Source: Paenibacillus sp. FSL R7-0204 (lineage in GTDB: Bacteria > Bacillota > Bacilli > Paenibacillales > Paenibacillaceae). Taken from it: a DNA stretch of 64,000 nucleotides. Location: assembly GCF_038002225.1 (NCBI RefSeq), contig NZ_JBBOCA010000001.1, positions 3,100,001 through 3,164,000 on the forward strand, read 5' to 3'. Within the stretch, counting starts at the first letter, position 1. Each line of letters begins with the position of its first letter. This document shows, piece after piece, positions 18,289 to 26,965 of this stretch. The notes beneath the pieces are model-generated. The model worked only from the letters and a program-made list of their open reading frames with translations. It had not been told where the DNA came from and did not search any database. The position numbers and the translations under genes are program-made.

Positions 18289-20283
18289 ATGATGATGGAA
18301 CTGTCGGCTTACCGCGATATATTCATAGAAGAGCTGAACGAGCAATTAGAGCGGATCGACCAGGCCCTGCTTGCGCTGGAGCATGCTCCAACCGCTGAGC
18401 TGATTCAGACGATCTTCCGTGCAGCCCATACGATCAAGGGCTCCGCTTCCACAATGGGCTTCCGTGAGATGAGCGATCTCACGCATGAGGTGGAGTATGC
18501 GCTGGAGTGGGTGCGGGCGAAGAAGCCGGAGATCACCGGCAACCTGATTGATACGCTTTTCCGGGCGCTGGATGCGATGAAGCTGTTGCGCACGCAGTAT
18601 GTCAGCGGGGAGGGCTTCACAGACTGTTCCGCTGTGGTGGCGGAGATCAAAGCGCTGATTAATAAACCGGCTGAACTTCAGCCGGTCCGGCTTCCGGTCT
18701 TAAATGCAGCGGAGCTGCTTCAGGCGGAAGAGGCCGCCGCAGCGGGCTACTCGCTGTTGGCCCTTGCAATCACCTTAAGAGAGGACTGCCAGATGAAGGC
18801 GGCCCGGCATTATATCCTCTTGCAGCGTATCGAGGAGGTCTGCGGACCGGTGATCGCTGCTGCTCTGGCGCCCCCCGCGGCGCCTGGAGCCGATGAAGAC
18901 GCACGCTACAGCCAATTTGCTGTAGTCGCTGCTTCCCCGCGCGAGATCCGGCAGGTGTCCGAGCAACTGGCAGGGGAGACAGATGTCGAGAGTATTGTCA
19001 TTACACCGTTCGTGCCCGAACCTGCTGCCGGGACTGACACCCAGACCACGGCAGTACCGGTGCTGACAGAATCTTCGTCCTCTGCTCCGGGGAAGGGCAA
19101 GTCCCATGAGGTACAGTCAACGGTCCGGGTGAGTGTGGAGCGGTTGGACCATTTAATGAATCTGGTGGGCGAGCTGCTGATCGAGCAGACCTCTCTGGCC
19201 GATCTGAGCGCTAACGGACAACGAACTGATTCCGCCAAGGTTCTGCCTGATATAGGCTCTATATCGGATCATATGGGCGGGATTATCAAAGAGCTCCAGG
19301 AAGGGGTCATGAAGACCCGGATGCTGCCGATGGATCAGCTGTTTAACCGTTTTCCGCGGCTGGTCAGGGATTTGGCCCAGAAGCTGGGCAAGGATATTGA
19401 GCTGCAGATTCAGGGAGGCGAGACCGAGCTGGACCGGATGATCATTGAAGAGCTAAGTGATCCGCTAATCCACTTGATCCGTAACAGCGCCGATCACGGA
19501 ATCGAGAGTCCAGAGGTGCGTGTACAGCAGGGCAAGGCTCCGAAGGGCAGAATTACGCTTACTTCTTTTCATGAGGAGAACCAGGTCGTGATTCGTCTGG
19601 AGGATGATGGACAGGGCATCGATGCCGCCCGAATTACAGCCTCTGCGCTCAGTAAAGGGATCATTACCGAAGAGCAGGCAGGGTATTTAACCGCGCAGGA
19701 AGCCGTTAGCCTGATCTTCGAGCCGGGCTTCTCCACAGCCTCCGAAGTCAGCGAAGTGTCAGGGCGGGGCGTGGGGATGGATATTGTCCGCAGTCAGATT
19801 GGACGTCTCAACGGAATCATAGATATTCAGACCGAGCCGGGGGCAGGTACGCTGTTTACGATTCGTCTGCCGCTTACACTGGCTATTATCAAGGGGCTGC
19901 TGGTCAAGGTCTCCGGTCGTGTGCTGATTGTCCCGATGTATAATGTGGCCGAGATCGTGCGGATCGCTCCCGAAGAGATTCAGGTTGTTCAAGGGGAGCA
20001 GGCGATTATTAACCACGGGCGGATTGTACCGCTCTCCTGGCTCAGAGACAAGCTGCATTATCCGCGCATAGAGCGCCGTTCCAAGACAATACCGCTTGTG
20101 ATTGTAAGGTCTGTTGACAGGATCGCCGCCTTTGCAGTCGATGAGATCATCGGCAATCAGGAGGTGGTTATCAAGTCCTTGGGCGCGTATCTGGGGAAGA
20201 TGAACCATCTGTCCGGGGCAACCATCCTGGGCAACGGCCGGGTCGCTCTAATTCTGGATGCCTCTTATCTTGTTAGCCATTGA
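18289..20283 (+). CDS. CheA-type chemotaxis histidine kinase
   Basis: 664 residues: P1 Hpt domain with phosphorylatable H47 (RAAHTIKGSA), a variable P2-like region and Pro/Thr linker to about 270, P3 dimerisation (about 275-345, NLVGELLIEQT), P4 ATPase (N-box LIRNSADHGIE, G-boxes DDGQGID and GRGVGMDIV), and a C-terminal CheW-like P5 domain (about 525-660). It receives receptor input through the CheW at 17848 and phosphorylates CheY/CheB-type regulators, none of which is encoded here. Three Met codons in a row obscure the exact start; AAAGGGG precedes them. Confidence 0.92.
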   Translation: MMMELSAYRDIFIEELNEQLERIDQALLALEHAPTAELIQTIFRAAHTIKGSASTMGFREMSDLTHEVEYALEWVRAKKPEITGNLIDTLFRALDAMKLLRTQYVSGEGFTDCSAVVAEIKALINKPAELQPVRLPVLNAAELLQAEEAAAAGYSLLALAITLREDCQMKAARHYILLQRIEEVCGPVIAAALAPPAAPGADEDARYSQFAVVAASPREIRQVSEQLAGETDVESIVITPFVPEPAAGTDTQTTAVPVLTESSSSAPGKGKSHEVQSTVRVSVERLDHLMNLVGELLIEQTSLADLSANGQRTDSAKVLPDIGSISDHMGGIIKELQEGVMKTRMLPMDQLFNRFPRLVRDLAQKLGKDIELQIQGGETELDRMIIEELSDPLIHLIRNSADHGIESPEVRVQQGKAPKGRITLTSFHEENQVVIRLEDDGQGIDAARITASALSKGIITEEQAGYLTAQEAVSLIFEPGFSTASEVSEVSGRGVGMDIVRSQIGRLNGIIDIQTEPGAGTLFTIRLPLTLAIIKGLLVKVSGRVLIVPMYNVAEIVRIAPEEIQVVQGEQAIINHGRIVPLSWLRDKLHYPRIERRSKTIPLVIVRSVDRIAAFAVDEIIGNQEVVIKSLGAYLGKMNHLSGATILGNGRVALILDASYLVSH

Positions 20284-20366
20284 TTATTTTCCATTGCCGC
20301 AGGCCGGTATAGAACCGGCAGTAATGGTGAAAAATATGGAAAGAAACACCGGAAAGGGGTGAAGAG

Positions 20367-20540
20367 TTGGATATTACAATGGCTTCAGATGAAGTTATCA
20401 GTAGGATCAAGCAGCTTCAATCTGGTGGGGGCAACATGAACAAGAAGCAGATCAAGCAGCAGGAGCCCGAGCTGATGAGAAGTGCGCTGTATTATTTTCC
20501 AAGCTGGGAACACGCCATGAAGAACGCAGGTCTGCTGTAA
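20367..20540 (+). CDS. 57-residue protein with one HNH-associated-repeat-like motif
   Basis: A short gene with a TTG start preceded by AAAGGGGTG at good spacing. The C-terminal 35 residues (MNKKQIKQQEPELMRS then ALYYFPSWEHAMKNAGLL) follow the pattern of the roughly 50-residue homing-endonuclease-associated repeat (HNH_repeat, PF18780), a small helical DNA-binding unit ending in FxSWxxAxxxAG. Only one copy is present and there is no nuclease next to it. It follows cheA by 83 bp and ends just before a strong terminator, so it may be cotranscribed with the chemosensory operon. Family match is by eye. Confidence 0.55.
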   Translation: MDITMASDEVISRIKQLQSGGGNMNKKQIKQQEPELMRSALYYFPSWEHAMKNAGLL

Positions 20541-20552
20541 GGGAATAAGCAA

Positions 20553-20606
20553 AGCCAAAAAACCGGAAGAGGCGCAGACTGCTGCGGCTCTTCCGGTTTT
20601 TTGGCT
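20553..20606. terminator. Strong bidirectional terminator
   Basis: Arms AGCCAAAAAACCGGAAGAG and CTCTTCCGGTTTTTTGGCT are perfectly complementary over 19 bp, with a T6 run on either strand. It closes the chemosensory operon on the plus strand and the convergent gene at 20608 on the minus strand. Confidence 0.9.
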
Positions 20607-20607
20607 G

Positions 20608-20997
20608 TTACAGCCCAAGACAGGGGGGCTGCTTCAAGCCACTCACAGACCTTGGACTCTTGAACTGCAGTTCAATGGCCTGCTGGTTCATATGAAGCTC
20701 TGCCATATACGCCTTGATCTTAACCTGGAGTGTATGCAGCATTTCGGTATGCATATCATCTATACGGTCCTCGTTACAGAACGCTGAACAAGCCAGAAAG
20801 CCGTCTGTATAGGATTTGGTGTCATCCACTACCGTATTCAATTTTTCTTTGTAGATCCGTTTTACCGGTCCGTTCTCCGGCTTGATCTCGTAATAGCGGT
20901 TCGTTTCCACCAGCAGACGCCAATGATTAACCTCAAGGCCATAGGCATCCTTTTCCAGCTGCACGGTCACTTTGAAGATTTTGATAGGACTGTTCAT
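20608..20997 (-). CDS. Small cytoplasmic protein of unknown function
   Basis: 129 residues, no signal peptide or membrane segment, mixed alpha/beta composition with many charged residues and two cysteines in an FLACSAFCN segment. I do not recognise a family. The frame is complete and ends at the bidirectional terminator; the upstream ribosome site is weak (GAATGGAA). Codon use resembles the neighbours, so a real gene is more likely than chance, but no function can be given. Confidence 0.5.
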   Translation of the reverse strand: MNSPIKIFKVTVQLEKDAYGLEVNHWRLLVETNRYYEIKPENGPVKRIYKEKLNTVVDDTKSYTDGFLACSAFCNEDRIDDMHTEMLHTLQVKIKAYMAELHMNQQAIELQFKSPRSVSGLKQPPCLGL

Positions 20998-21164
20998 GTT
21001 GTTATTCCATTCTCATTGCAGGATTCAGAGATTATAGCATGTACAGACCGCAATGCCCACTGGAAGATTATATTGATATCGTATAATTTGGCATCATAGC
21101 ATACAATTAATCCATTATTGTCCTGAAGCGGCAATACGTTAGCCTACTACAAAGGAGATCTGAA

Positions 21165-21923
21165 ATGAAAAACACTGCTGCACAAGGACGTCCTATCGTT
21201 TACTCGCTGGTATGGGGAGTGGTCCTGACCCTGGTTGTATCCGTTGCCTCCGCTGTAGCCGCGATTATGGAGTTCAGCGATATGGGGATTAGAAATGCCC
21301 AGGCCTGTGCCTACCTGGTTATGGGTATTATTGTAACTGTCTATATGAAAAGAAAGGATTCTTCGCTCGTGAGCTTCGGCTTCCGCAAGCTGGAGACTGA
21401 GCCTTCCAGAGCTGTTCTGTTCTACATCCCGCTAATCATTATTGCCTTAGCCCAGCCGCTGATGAATGGGGTTAACGTTGAACTGGGAGCGCCTGATGTG
21501 ATCAGCATTGTTATTATGACGCTGCTGGTGGGCTACGCTGAGGAAGCCATTTTTAGAGGAGTGATTTGGAATTATCTGAGATCTAAAGGCCCGCTCTACT
21601 ATATTGTGTTCTCATCCATCGTATTCGGGGTTCTACATATGGCCAACGCGTTTGGCGGAAATGATATCATACATACGCTTCTCCAGGTGATCAATGCGCT
21701 GCTGTTGGGTTGTCTTCTCGCTTTGCTGATAGAGACTGGCAGGAATATTATTCCGCTGATCGCGTTCCATTTTATTTATGATGCGCTGGCCATGGTCAGC
21801 AATGAGAATCTGGAGCATGAGGTGCTAATCGTCTCAATTCTTAATATTTTGTATCTCCTCTATGGAATTTATCTGCTCGTGATATTAATCCGCAAGCACA
21901 GAAAACATAGTCTCACTCTGTAG
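21165..21923 (+). CDS. CPBP-family intramembrane metalloprotease
   Basis: 252 residues, about seven or eight membrane segments. The CPBP (Abi) motifs are intact: EEAIFR (E126, E127, R131), FGVLH (H158) and a third HFIYDA motif near residue 202. Family members cleave prenylated or other substrates inside the membrane, and in Firmicutes are often linked to bacteriocin maturation or immunity; nothing here identifies the substrate. AAAGGAGA precedes the ATG and a perfect terminator follows 5 bp after the stop. Confidence 0.85.
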   Translation: MKNTAAQGRPIVYSLVWGVVLTLVVSVASAVAAIMEFSDMGIRNAQACAYLVMGIIVTVYMKRKDSSLVSFGFRKLETEPSRAVLFYIPLIIIALAQPLMNGVNVELGAPDVISIVIMTLLVGYAEEAIFRGVIWNYLRSKGPLYYIVFSSIVFGVLHMANAFGGNDIIHTLLQVINALLLGCLLALLIETGRNIIPLIAFHFIYDALAMVSNENLEHEVLIVSILNILYLLYGIYLLVILIRKHRKHSLTL

Positions 21924-21927
21924 ATAC

Positions 21928-21970
21928 ACCGGCCAGTCTGGAGATAATCATCAGTCTGGCCGGTATTTTT
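21928..21970 (+). terminator. Rho-independent terminator
   Basis: ACCGGCCAG and CTGGCCGGT form a 9-bp stem (extended by internal pairs) followed by ATTTTT, directly after the CPBP gene. Confidence 0.85.
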
Positions 21971-22116
21971 CTGACAAAATGATAGCGCATACATGAGAAG
22001 GAGCAGCTAACGGGAGCAAATAATCCGTAAACCAAGCAATGTTTAGAGATAGGCATTTTATTTACAATCCTCCTGAAATATCGCAGATTATGCGGGGATA
22101 TGCAGGTTTTTGAAAG

Positions 22117-22145
22117 TTTAAATTTGAGCATTTATCGGGTATAAT
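22117..22145 (+). promoter_or_regulatory. SigA-like promoter of the structured RNA
   Basis: TTTAAA (22117-22122), 17 bp, then a perfect TATAAT (22140-22145). The predicted start is about 22150-22153, exactly at the 5' arm of the first helix of the RNA below. Confidence 0.6.
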
Positions 22146-22149
22146 GTAG

Positions 22150-22787
22150 ACATCACCACAGGAACCACAGCAACAAGAGCACCAAGCCTTACAAGTGGTA
22201 CTGCAGGTGATGGTCTCATTCCTAAATTTAGCAATGAATGAAGGAAAGGAGAGAGCCCCGATGTACTAGCGTTAGCGAAGCATGCCGGAATCGGCTGCTG
22301 ATGAAGAAGGTGGATGATAACATCTTCTGGCAGATCGTGGGTATGCGGGAACCCAAAGAGCAAATCTTTTTTTGAAGAAGAACGAAGCTAATTATTCAAG
22401 CAAGAGAAGGTTCTTGCGGAAGAAAGAGCGTGATTCCAATGAAAAAGGTTAGCGAAGCGTACAACTGCGATTTATCACAGTAGGGAAAACGTCCGTGAAA
22501 ACGTTTTTCGTGAAATCGTGTACGCGGGAATCCACCCCATATGCATGACATGGAGCAATACTCCGAAAATGGAGCGAACGGGCAATACGGAAACATGAAT
22601 GAAACATGAAATTGAGAACAATCACCATGTCAGGGATATGGCTTTTGTTACTTGGAGGAAATGATTGAATTGAATAGCGTAATCAACACATGAATCCCCG
22701 GGCCTTAAGCAATCAGGCAGCGGGGATTTGTGCGTACGTACATAATAAGCTCTTTCTCTCCTGCGGAGGGAAGGGGCTCTTTTTTTG
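22150..22787 (+). ncRNA. Candidate large structured noncoding RNA (about 635 nt)
   Basis: A gene-free stretch bounded by a promoter and a terminator in which nearly every segment can pair. Helices seen: CATCACC/GGTGATG (22151-22157 with 22206-22212) enclosing CAG/CTG and CCAC/GTGG; GCATGCC/GGTATGC (22280-22286 with 22340-22346) enclosing CTGC/GCAG and GAAGA/TCTTC; GATTCC/GGAATC, GCGTAC/GTACGC, CGATTT/AAATCG and AAAACGT/ACGTTTT nested from 22432 to 22532; CCATAT and TGACATGG (22537-22553) with CCATGTCA and ATATGG (22625-22641), 14 bp around a 3x3 internal loop; AATCCCCG/CGGGGATT (22693-22700 with 22721-22728). Two of the arms repeat the same module (GTTAGCGAAGC at 22271 and 22448; GCGGGAAYCC at 22345 and 22524). 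I could not match it to tmRNA, RNase P, 6S, T-box or a riboswitch class known to me. A 10-codon frame at 22661-22693 is too poorly spaced from its GGAGG to be convincing. Confidence 0.65.
22748..22787 (+). terminator. Rho-independent terminator of the structured RNA
   Basis: AGCTCTTTCTCTCC and GGAGGGAAGGGGCT arms (several G-T wobbles) around TGC, followed by CTTTTTTTG. It separates the RNA from the germination operon, whose start is 143 bp further on; that gap holds no recognised promoter box. Confidence 0.7.
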
Positions 22788-22930
22788 ATATAAAAGATGC
22801 AATCAAAGCTTGGTCGTCACTGCGGTGAACATTTGGCCCTCCGGCCGCTGCTGCTTGGTTTAGAAATAAACCTTATTAGGCAAGACTGGATTACATAACT
22901 AACGCGGTATGCAGCAGGGAGAGACTACAC

Positions 22931-24430
22931 ATGAAATTTCACGAACAGTACCCCGGCCACTTGGATAATGAGCATCCTCAGCACCTGTGCCGGGAAGCCC
23001 ACCTCAATACGGAGCGGATCTGCCGCAGACTGGGCAACAGCTCGGATGTAAGCGTTAGGTCACTTCTTCTGGATTGGGCTTCTGTACAGCGGGAATGTGT
23101 CATTCAATTAATTTTTCTGGACGGGATGGTGAACAATCAGGTTCTGGAGGAGTCCTTTATTCCGGCGATTCAGTCTGCACCGCCTCCCCCGGAAGGGCAC
23201 AGTCTGCCGGACTATTTCAGCAACCAGATCCTGAGTGCGGGACAGGTCCGAACAGCCGGAGAGCTGAGCGGAGCGGTCAAGGATGTATTATCCGGCTGTG
23301 TACTGGTGTTAATTGACGGCTGTGAAGAGGCGCTTGCGCTTGCTATCCAGGGCTATGAGAAGAAGAGTATCGATGAGACCAAGACGGAAACGGTGATCCG
23401 GGGGCCGCAAGAAGGGTTCACCGATGATCTGCGCACTAATATTACGATGATCCGCAGGAAGATGAAGGATGAACGGCTGAGAATTGTAACCCGTTCGGTG
23501 GGGCAGGTCACGCAGACCGATATTTCAATCCTCTATGTCGAGGGGCTGGCAGATCAGCAGGTGCTGAACCGGATCTCGGAGATGTTCGATGAGATTGGAC
23601 TGAAGACCGTCCTGGAAGGCGAATTCATCGAGGAGTATCTGCAAAGCAACAAATACACCGTATTTCCGACAGTGCTTAATACGGAAAGGCCGGATAGCAT
23701 TACGGCAGGTCTGGCGGAAGGCAGGGTAGCCATTATAGTAGACGGGACCCCCTTTGTCATGATTGTTCCCTCCCTGTTTCTGGATTTCATCCAGTCGGCG
23801 GAGGATAGTTATCAGCCTTATCTGTTCTCCAGTCTGATTCGGATCTTGCGGCTTACCGCTGTAATCATCAGTATCTTTGCTCCCGGACTCTATATTGCCA
23901 TTACAACCTTCCATCAGGATTTGCTGCCCACACGGCTGTTGCTAAGTATTATGTTTCAGCGTGAGGGCGTACCATTTCCGGCATTTGTTGAAGCTACGCT
24001 CATGGAGATCACCTTCGAAATCATACGTGAAGCCGGAATCCGTATGCCCCGCAACATCGGCCAGGCGGTATCCATTGTGGGGACTCTGATTGTCGGGCAA
24101 GCCGCAGTAGATGCCGGAATTGTCTCGGCAGGGATGGTTATCGTGGTGGCGATTACCGGAATTTCAAGCTTCGTCATTCCTGCCTATAATATGTCGATCC
24201 CCATCCGGCTCATCCGGTTTCTGTTCATGGGGGCGGCAGCTTCCTTCGGAATCTACGGGATTACAGTAGGGTTCGTCATTCTGACTGTGCATATCTGCAG
24301 CCTGGAGTCTGCGGGAGTCCCTTATATGCGGCCTTACGCGCCTTATCTGAAGAGTGAACAGGCAGACGGCGTCTTCCGCAGTCCTTATTGGTCAAGCTCG
24401 CGGAATAAGCGCACCAGGAACGGGGCTTAG
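22931..24430 (+). CDS. GerA-family spore germinant receptor, A subunit
   Basis: 499 residues of the GerAA/GerBA/GerKA family: a soluble N-terminal half (about 1-285) and a C-terminal membrane half with about five segments, including the conserved PFxxFVE...EITFEIIREAGIRMPRNIGQAVSIVG region near residues 350-385. With the B and C subunits it forms the inner-membrane receptor that senses amino acids or sugars and triggers germination. Expression is expected in the forespore; I could not identify a SigG box. GGGAGAGA precedes the ATG. First gene of a four-gene operon. Confidence 0.93.
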   Translation: MKFHEQYPGHLDNEHPQHLCREAHLNTERICRRLGNSSDVSVRSLLLDWASVQRECVIQLIFLDGMVNNQVLEESFIPAIQSAPPPPEGHSLPDYFSNQILSAGQVRTAGELSGAVKDVLSGCVLVLIDGCEEALALAIQGYEKKSIDETKTETVIRGPQEGFTDDLRTNITMIRRKMKDERLRIVTRSVGQVTQTDISILYVEGLADQQVLNRISEMFDEIGLKTVLEGEFIEEYLQSNKYTVFPTVLNTERPDSITAGLAEGRVAIIVDGTPFVMIVPSLFLDFIQSAEDSYQPYLFSSLIRILRLTAVIISIFAPGLYIAITTFHQDLLPTRLLLSIMFQREGVPFPAFVEATLMEITFEIIREAGIRMPRNIGQAVSIVGTLIVGQAAVDAGIVSAGMVIVVAITGISSFVIPAYNMSIPIRLIRFLFMGAAASFGIYGITVGFVILTVHICSLESAGVPYMRPYAPYLKSEQADGVFRSPYWSSSRNKRTRNGA

Positions 24431-24432
24431 CC

Positions 24433-25635
24433 ATGAGAAGGACGGTAATCCTGATCTGTGTGCTGGTTCTGATGAGTACGCCGTTAACGGGCTGCTGGAG
24501 CCGAAAGGAGCTTAGTGATTTGGCGGTCGCCATCGGTCTTGGCATTGACCGTACGGACAAGGGCTACCGGGTAACTGTGCAGATTGTTGCGCCCAGTCTG
24601 GCGGCTGCCAGCAGCGGAGGCGCGGGTGGACCTCCGGCTCTTGTAGTTGCCACGGAGTCGGCAACCATTATGGAAGCCCTGCGTAAATTGACCACTATGC
24701 TGCCGCGTAAGATATATCTATCCCATCTGAGCATGCTGCTGCTGGACGAGGCCATGGCCAGGCAGGGCATCCGCAAGCCGCTGGATTTCCTGTTCAGGGA
24801 TCACGAGGTCCGGCCGGATTTCGATGTGGCCATCGTCCGGGCCGGTACGGCTTATGATGCATTGTCGATCATGACACCTCTGGAGCGGCTGCCGGCCAGA
24901 GACCTCTATGATTCACTGAACGGGTCCCAGAAGAATTGGGCGCCGACCTCGGCTGTACGCCTGCTTGATCTGATGAAATGGTTTGATCTGGACGGCCAGG
25001 AAGCCGTATTGACCGGTCTTCATCTGGTGGGGGATCTGGAGAAGGGAAAGACGAAGGAAAACGTCGATTCCATTAACAGCCCGCTCAAATTTGAGTATCG
25101 GGGTATAGGCGTAATGAAGGATGATGTTCTGCTCGGCTGGCTGAATGAATCGGACAGCAAGGCCTATAACTATGTGACCGGCAAGGTCAAATCGACAGTA
25201 GGCAAGGTGGATTGTCCGGACCTGGACGGGGATTTTGTAATGGAGGTACTGGATGCCAAGACCTCGATTAAGCCTGAAGTGCGAAACGGCGAGCCTTCAG
25301 CCACTGTCAAGGTGAGAATTGAGGCTAATGTGGGAGAGGTGGAATGTAACCTTGATTTGAACAGCCGGGAGACGCTGGAGAAGATGAAGGAGATGGCTAT
25401 TGCACGAACGGAGGCGCTGATTGCCACAGGAATCCGGGATGTGCAGAGTGATTTTGGCGTCGATATCTTTGGCTTCGGCAATAAATTTCATCAGAAGCAT
25501 CCCCGGTACTGGAGTAAATGGAAGGATCAATGGAATGAGAAATTCAGCAGGATGGATGTGAGGGTGGTTGTGGAATACATCATTAAGGGTCGAGGAAGAA
25601 TCGTAAATCCGCCATTTAAGGAACCGGACGCATGA
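24433..25635 (+). CDS. Ger(x)C-family germinant receptor lipoprotein, C subunit
   Basis: 400 residues with a lipoprotein signal peptide (lipobox LTGC, Cys near residue 21, followed by WSRKELSDLAVAIGLGID, the Ger(x)C N-terminal signature) and the three-domain GerAC body. It is anchored on the outer face of the spore inner membrane and completes the receptor with the A and B subunits. It starts 2 bp after the A-subunit stop and overlaps the next small gene by 4 bp, so the operon is translationally coupled. Confidence 0.92.
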   Translation: MRRTVILICVLVLMSTPLTGCWSRKELSDLAVAIGLGIDRTDKGYRVTVQIVAPSLAAASSGGAGGPPALVVATESATIMEALRKLTTMLPRKIYLSHLSMLLLDEAMARQGIRKPLDFLFRDHEVRPDFDVAIVRAGTAYDALSIMTPLERLPARDLYDSLNGSQKNWAPTSAVRLLDLMKWFDLDGQEAVLTGLHLVGDLEKGKTKENVDSINSPLKFEYRGIGVMKDDVLLGWLNESDSKAYNYVTGKVKSTVGKVDCPDLDGDFVMEVLDAKTSIKPEVRNGEPSATVKVRIEANVGEVECNLDLNSRETLEKMKEMAIARTEALIATGIRDVQSDFGVDIFGFGNKFHQKHPRYWSKWKDQWNEKFSRMDVRVVVEYIIKGRGRIVNPPFKEPDA

Positions 25636-25856
25636 GTGCTTTTCTAATCTCAATTAATGTGCTGCTATGGATGTGGCAAATCAGCCGGTACCGCAAGAAA
25701 CGGGGCAGACTCCGGGAGAAAACGCTTGTGTACGCTCTGTATGCCCTAGCACTGGGCTTAAATATTGTGTCGGCCAGAGACGGGTTCACCCCGGATCTGC
25801 TGCGGCCGTTCATTAACCTGCTTCAATTCTTGAAGCCGGGCGACATTCTAGGCTAA
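25632..25856 (+). CDS. Small two-segment membrane protein, candidate germinant receptor D subunit
   Basis: 74 residues, starting at an ATGA overlap with the C-subunit gene. A hydrophobic N-terminal helix (about 2-18), a basic loop (SRYRKKRGRLREK) and a second hydrophobic stretch (about 32-50) give a two-pass membrane protein. Small D-type subunits with two membrane segments are known in many GerA-family operons of Bacillus and relatives. Position between gerC and gerB and the coupled start support that role; sequence similarity was not tested. Confidence 0.6.
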   Translation: MSAFLISINVLLWMWQISRYRKKRGRLREKTLVYALYALALGLNIVSARDGFTPDLLRPFINLLQFLKPGDILG

Positions 25857-25891
25857 CTGGGAGTAGATTCAACAAAGGAGGGGATGTACAG

Positions 25892-26965
25892 ATGAGCTCC
25901 CGGCAGTTAATGATGCTGCTGACACTGCATTATTGGGGAAGTGCCTTGCTAGGGCTGCCTTCGATGGTCATCGGATTGTCCGGTAAAGATTCCTGGGCAC
26001 CGATCCTGCTGGGCATGCTGATTCAGCTGCTGATCATCCGGTTATTCGCGGCGCTGTATTCCCAGATGAACGGCGATACTCTGGGGCAATTTCTAAGCCG
26101 TGTTCTGGGGAAGGCGGGCGGGAAAATCATGCTGGCCCTGTATATATTCTGTGTGCCTTTTCTCATCTTCATCTTGACGCTCCGCAGCCTCGGCGACTTT
26201 ACCAGTAACGATCTGTTCATAGAGACTCCACCATCAGCGATCTATGTCCTGATCCTGTTCGCCTTGGTCTATTGCCTGTATAAAGGGATTATTGCGGTCG
26301 GCCGGTCTGCTGAGATTACGTTCCCGGTTGCAATGGCCCTGCTTCTCTTGTTCTTGCTGTCCCTGCTGCACGGTTCGGAATGGACGAACTTCCTGCCCGT
26401 CTTTGAGAAGGGGGTGCAGCCCGTATTTCAGGGCACGGTTATGTTCCTTGGTTATCCGAGCAGTGAAGTAGCCTTAAGCCTGTTCCTGGTTCCCTTCATC
26501 AAGGACAAGGCCTCTTATCGAAAAGCGCTCGTCCACAGCACCTGGATTACCAGTATCGCCCTGCTCCTGTTGACGGTGCTGATTATCGCGGTGCTGGGAG
26601 AAAGCCTGCCGCCGAACATGCCTTATGTCAGCCAGTTTGCGGCCAAAACAGTAACGATAGGCGGATTCTATGAGCGGATTGAGACTATCGTCACAATCAT
26701 CTGGTTCATCGTTATTTTTTACCGGCTGATTCTTACCCTCTTCATCGTTGCCTATGGCTGTGCTGATCTATTCGGAATTAAGCAATACAAGGGACTGCTG
26801 ATTCCTCTGGCCCTGGCCAGCATTCCGTTGGCGATGAATGTCTGGGATAATCCATCAGTGATTGCCGAGCTGAATGAAATCTGGTATCTCAATGTATTCT
26901 TCTTCAACCTGCTGTGTCCGTTAATATGGTATGCAGCCAGCAAGCTCAGGAGCAGGCTTAAGTAG
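25892..26965 (+). CDS. GerAB-family germinant receptor, B subunit
   Basis: 357 residues with about ten membrane segments, of the spore-germination (GerAB/APC-transporter-like) family. The B subunit is thought to hold the germinant-binding pocket. AAAGGAGGGG precedes the ATG; the gene is 35 bp downstream of the small D-like gene. Its 3' end overlaps the convergent serine hydrolase gene by 8 bp. The order A-C-D-B differs from the classical B. subtilis A-B-C order but occurs in other Bacillales. Confidence 0.9.
   Translation: MSSRQLMMLLTLHYWGSALLGLPSMVIGLSGKDSWAPILLGMLIQLLIIRLFAALYSQMNGDTLGQFLSRVLGKAGGKIMLALYIFCVPFLIFILTLRSLGDFTSNDLFIETPPSAIYVLILFALVYCLYKGIIAVGRSAEITFPVAMALLLLFLLSLLHGSEWTNFLPVFEKGVQPVFQGTVMFLGYPSSEVALSLFLVPFIKDKASYRKALVHSTWITSIALLLLTVLIIAVLGESLPPNMPYVSQFAAKTVTIGGFYERIETIVTIIWFIVIFYRLILTLFIVAYGCADLFGIKQYKGLLIPLALASIPLAMNVWDNPSVIAELNEIWYLNVFFFNLLCPLIWYAASKLRSRLK

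Noticed and set aside
22256..22269. AAAGGAG followed by ATG TAC TAG, a two-codon frame
   Set aside because: Too short to support as a gene; probably chance within the RNA.
22150..22787. c-di-AMP (ydaO), T-box, cobalamin, RNase P, tmRNA, 6S or OLE identity for the structured RNA
   Set aside because: GCGGGAACCC faintly recalls ydaO, but the other conserved ydaO strands are absent. No T-box, B12-box, tmRNA or RNase P core motif is seen, and the OLE neighbour gene is missing.
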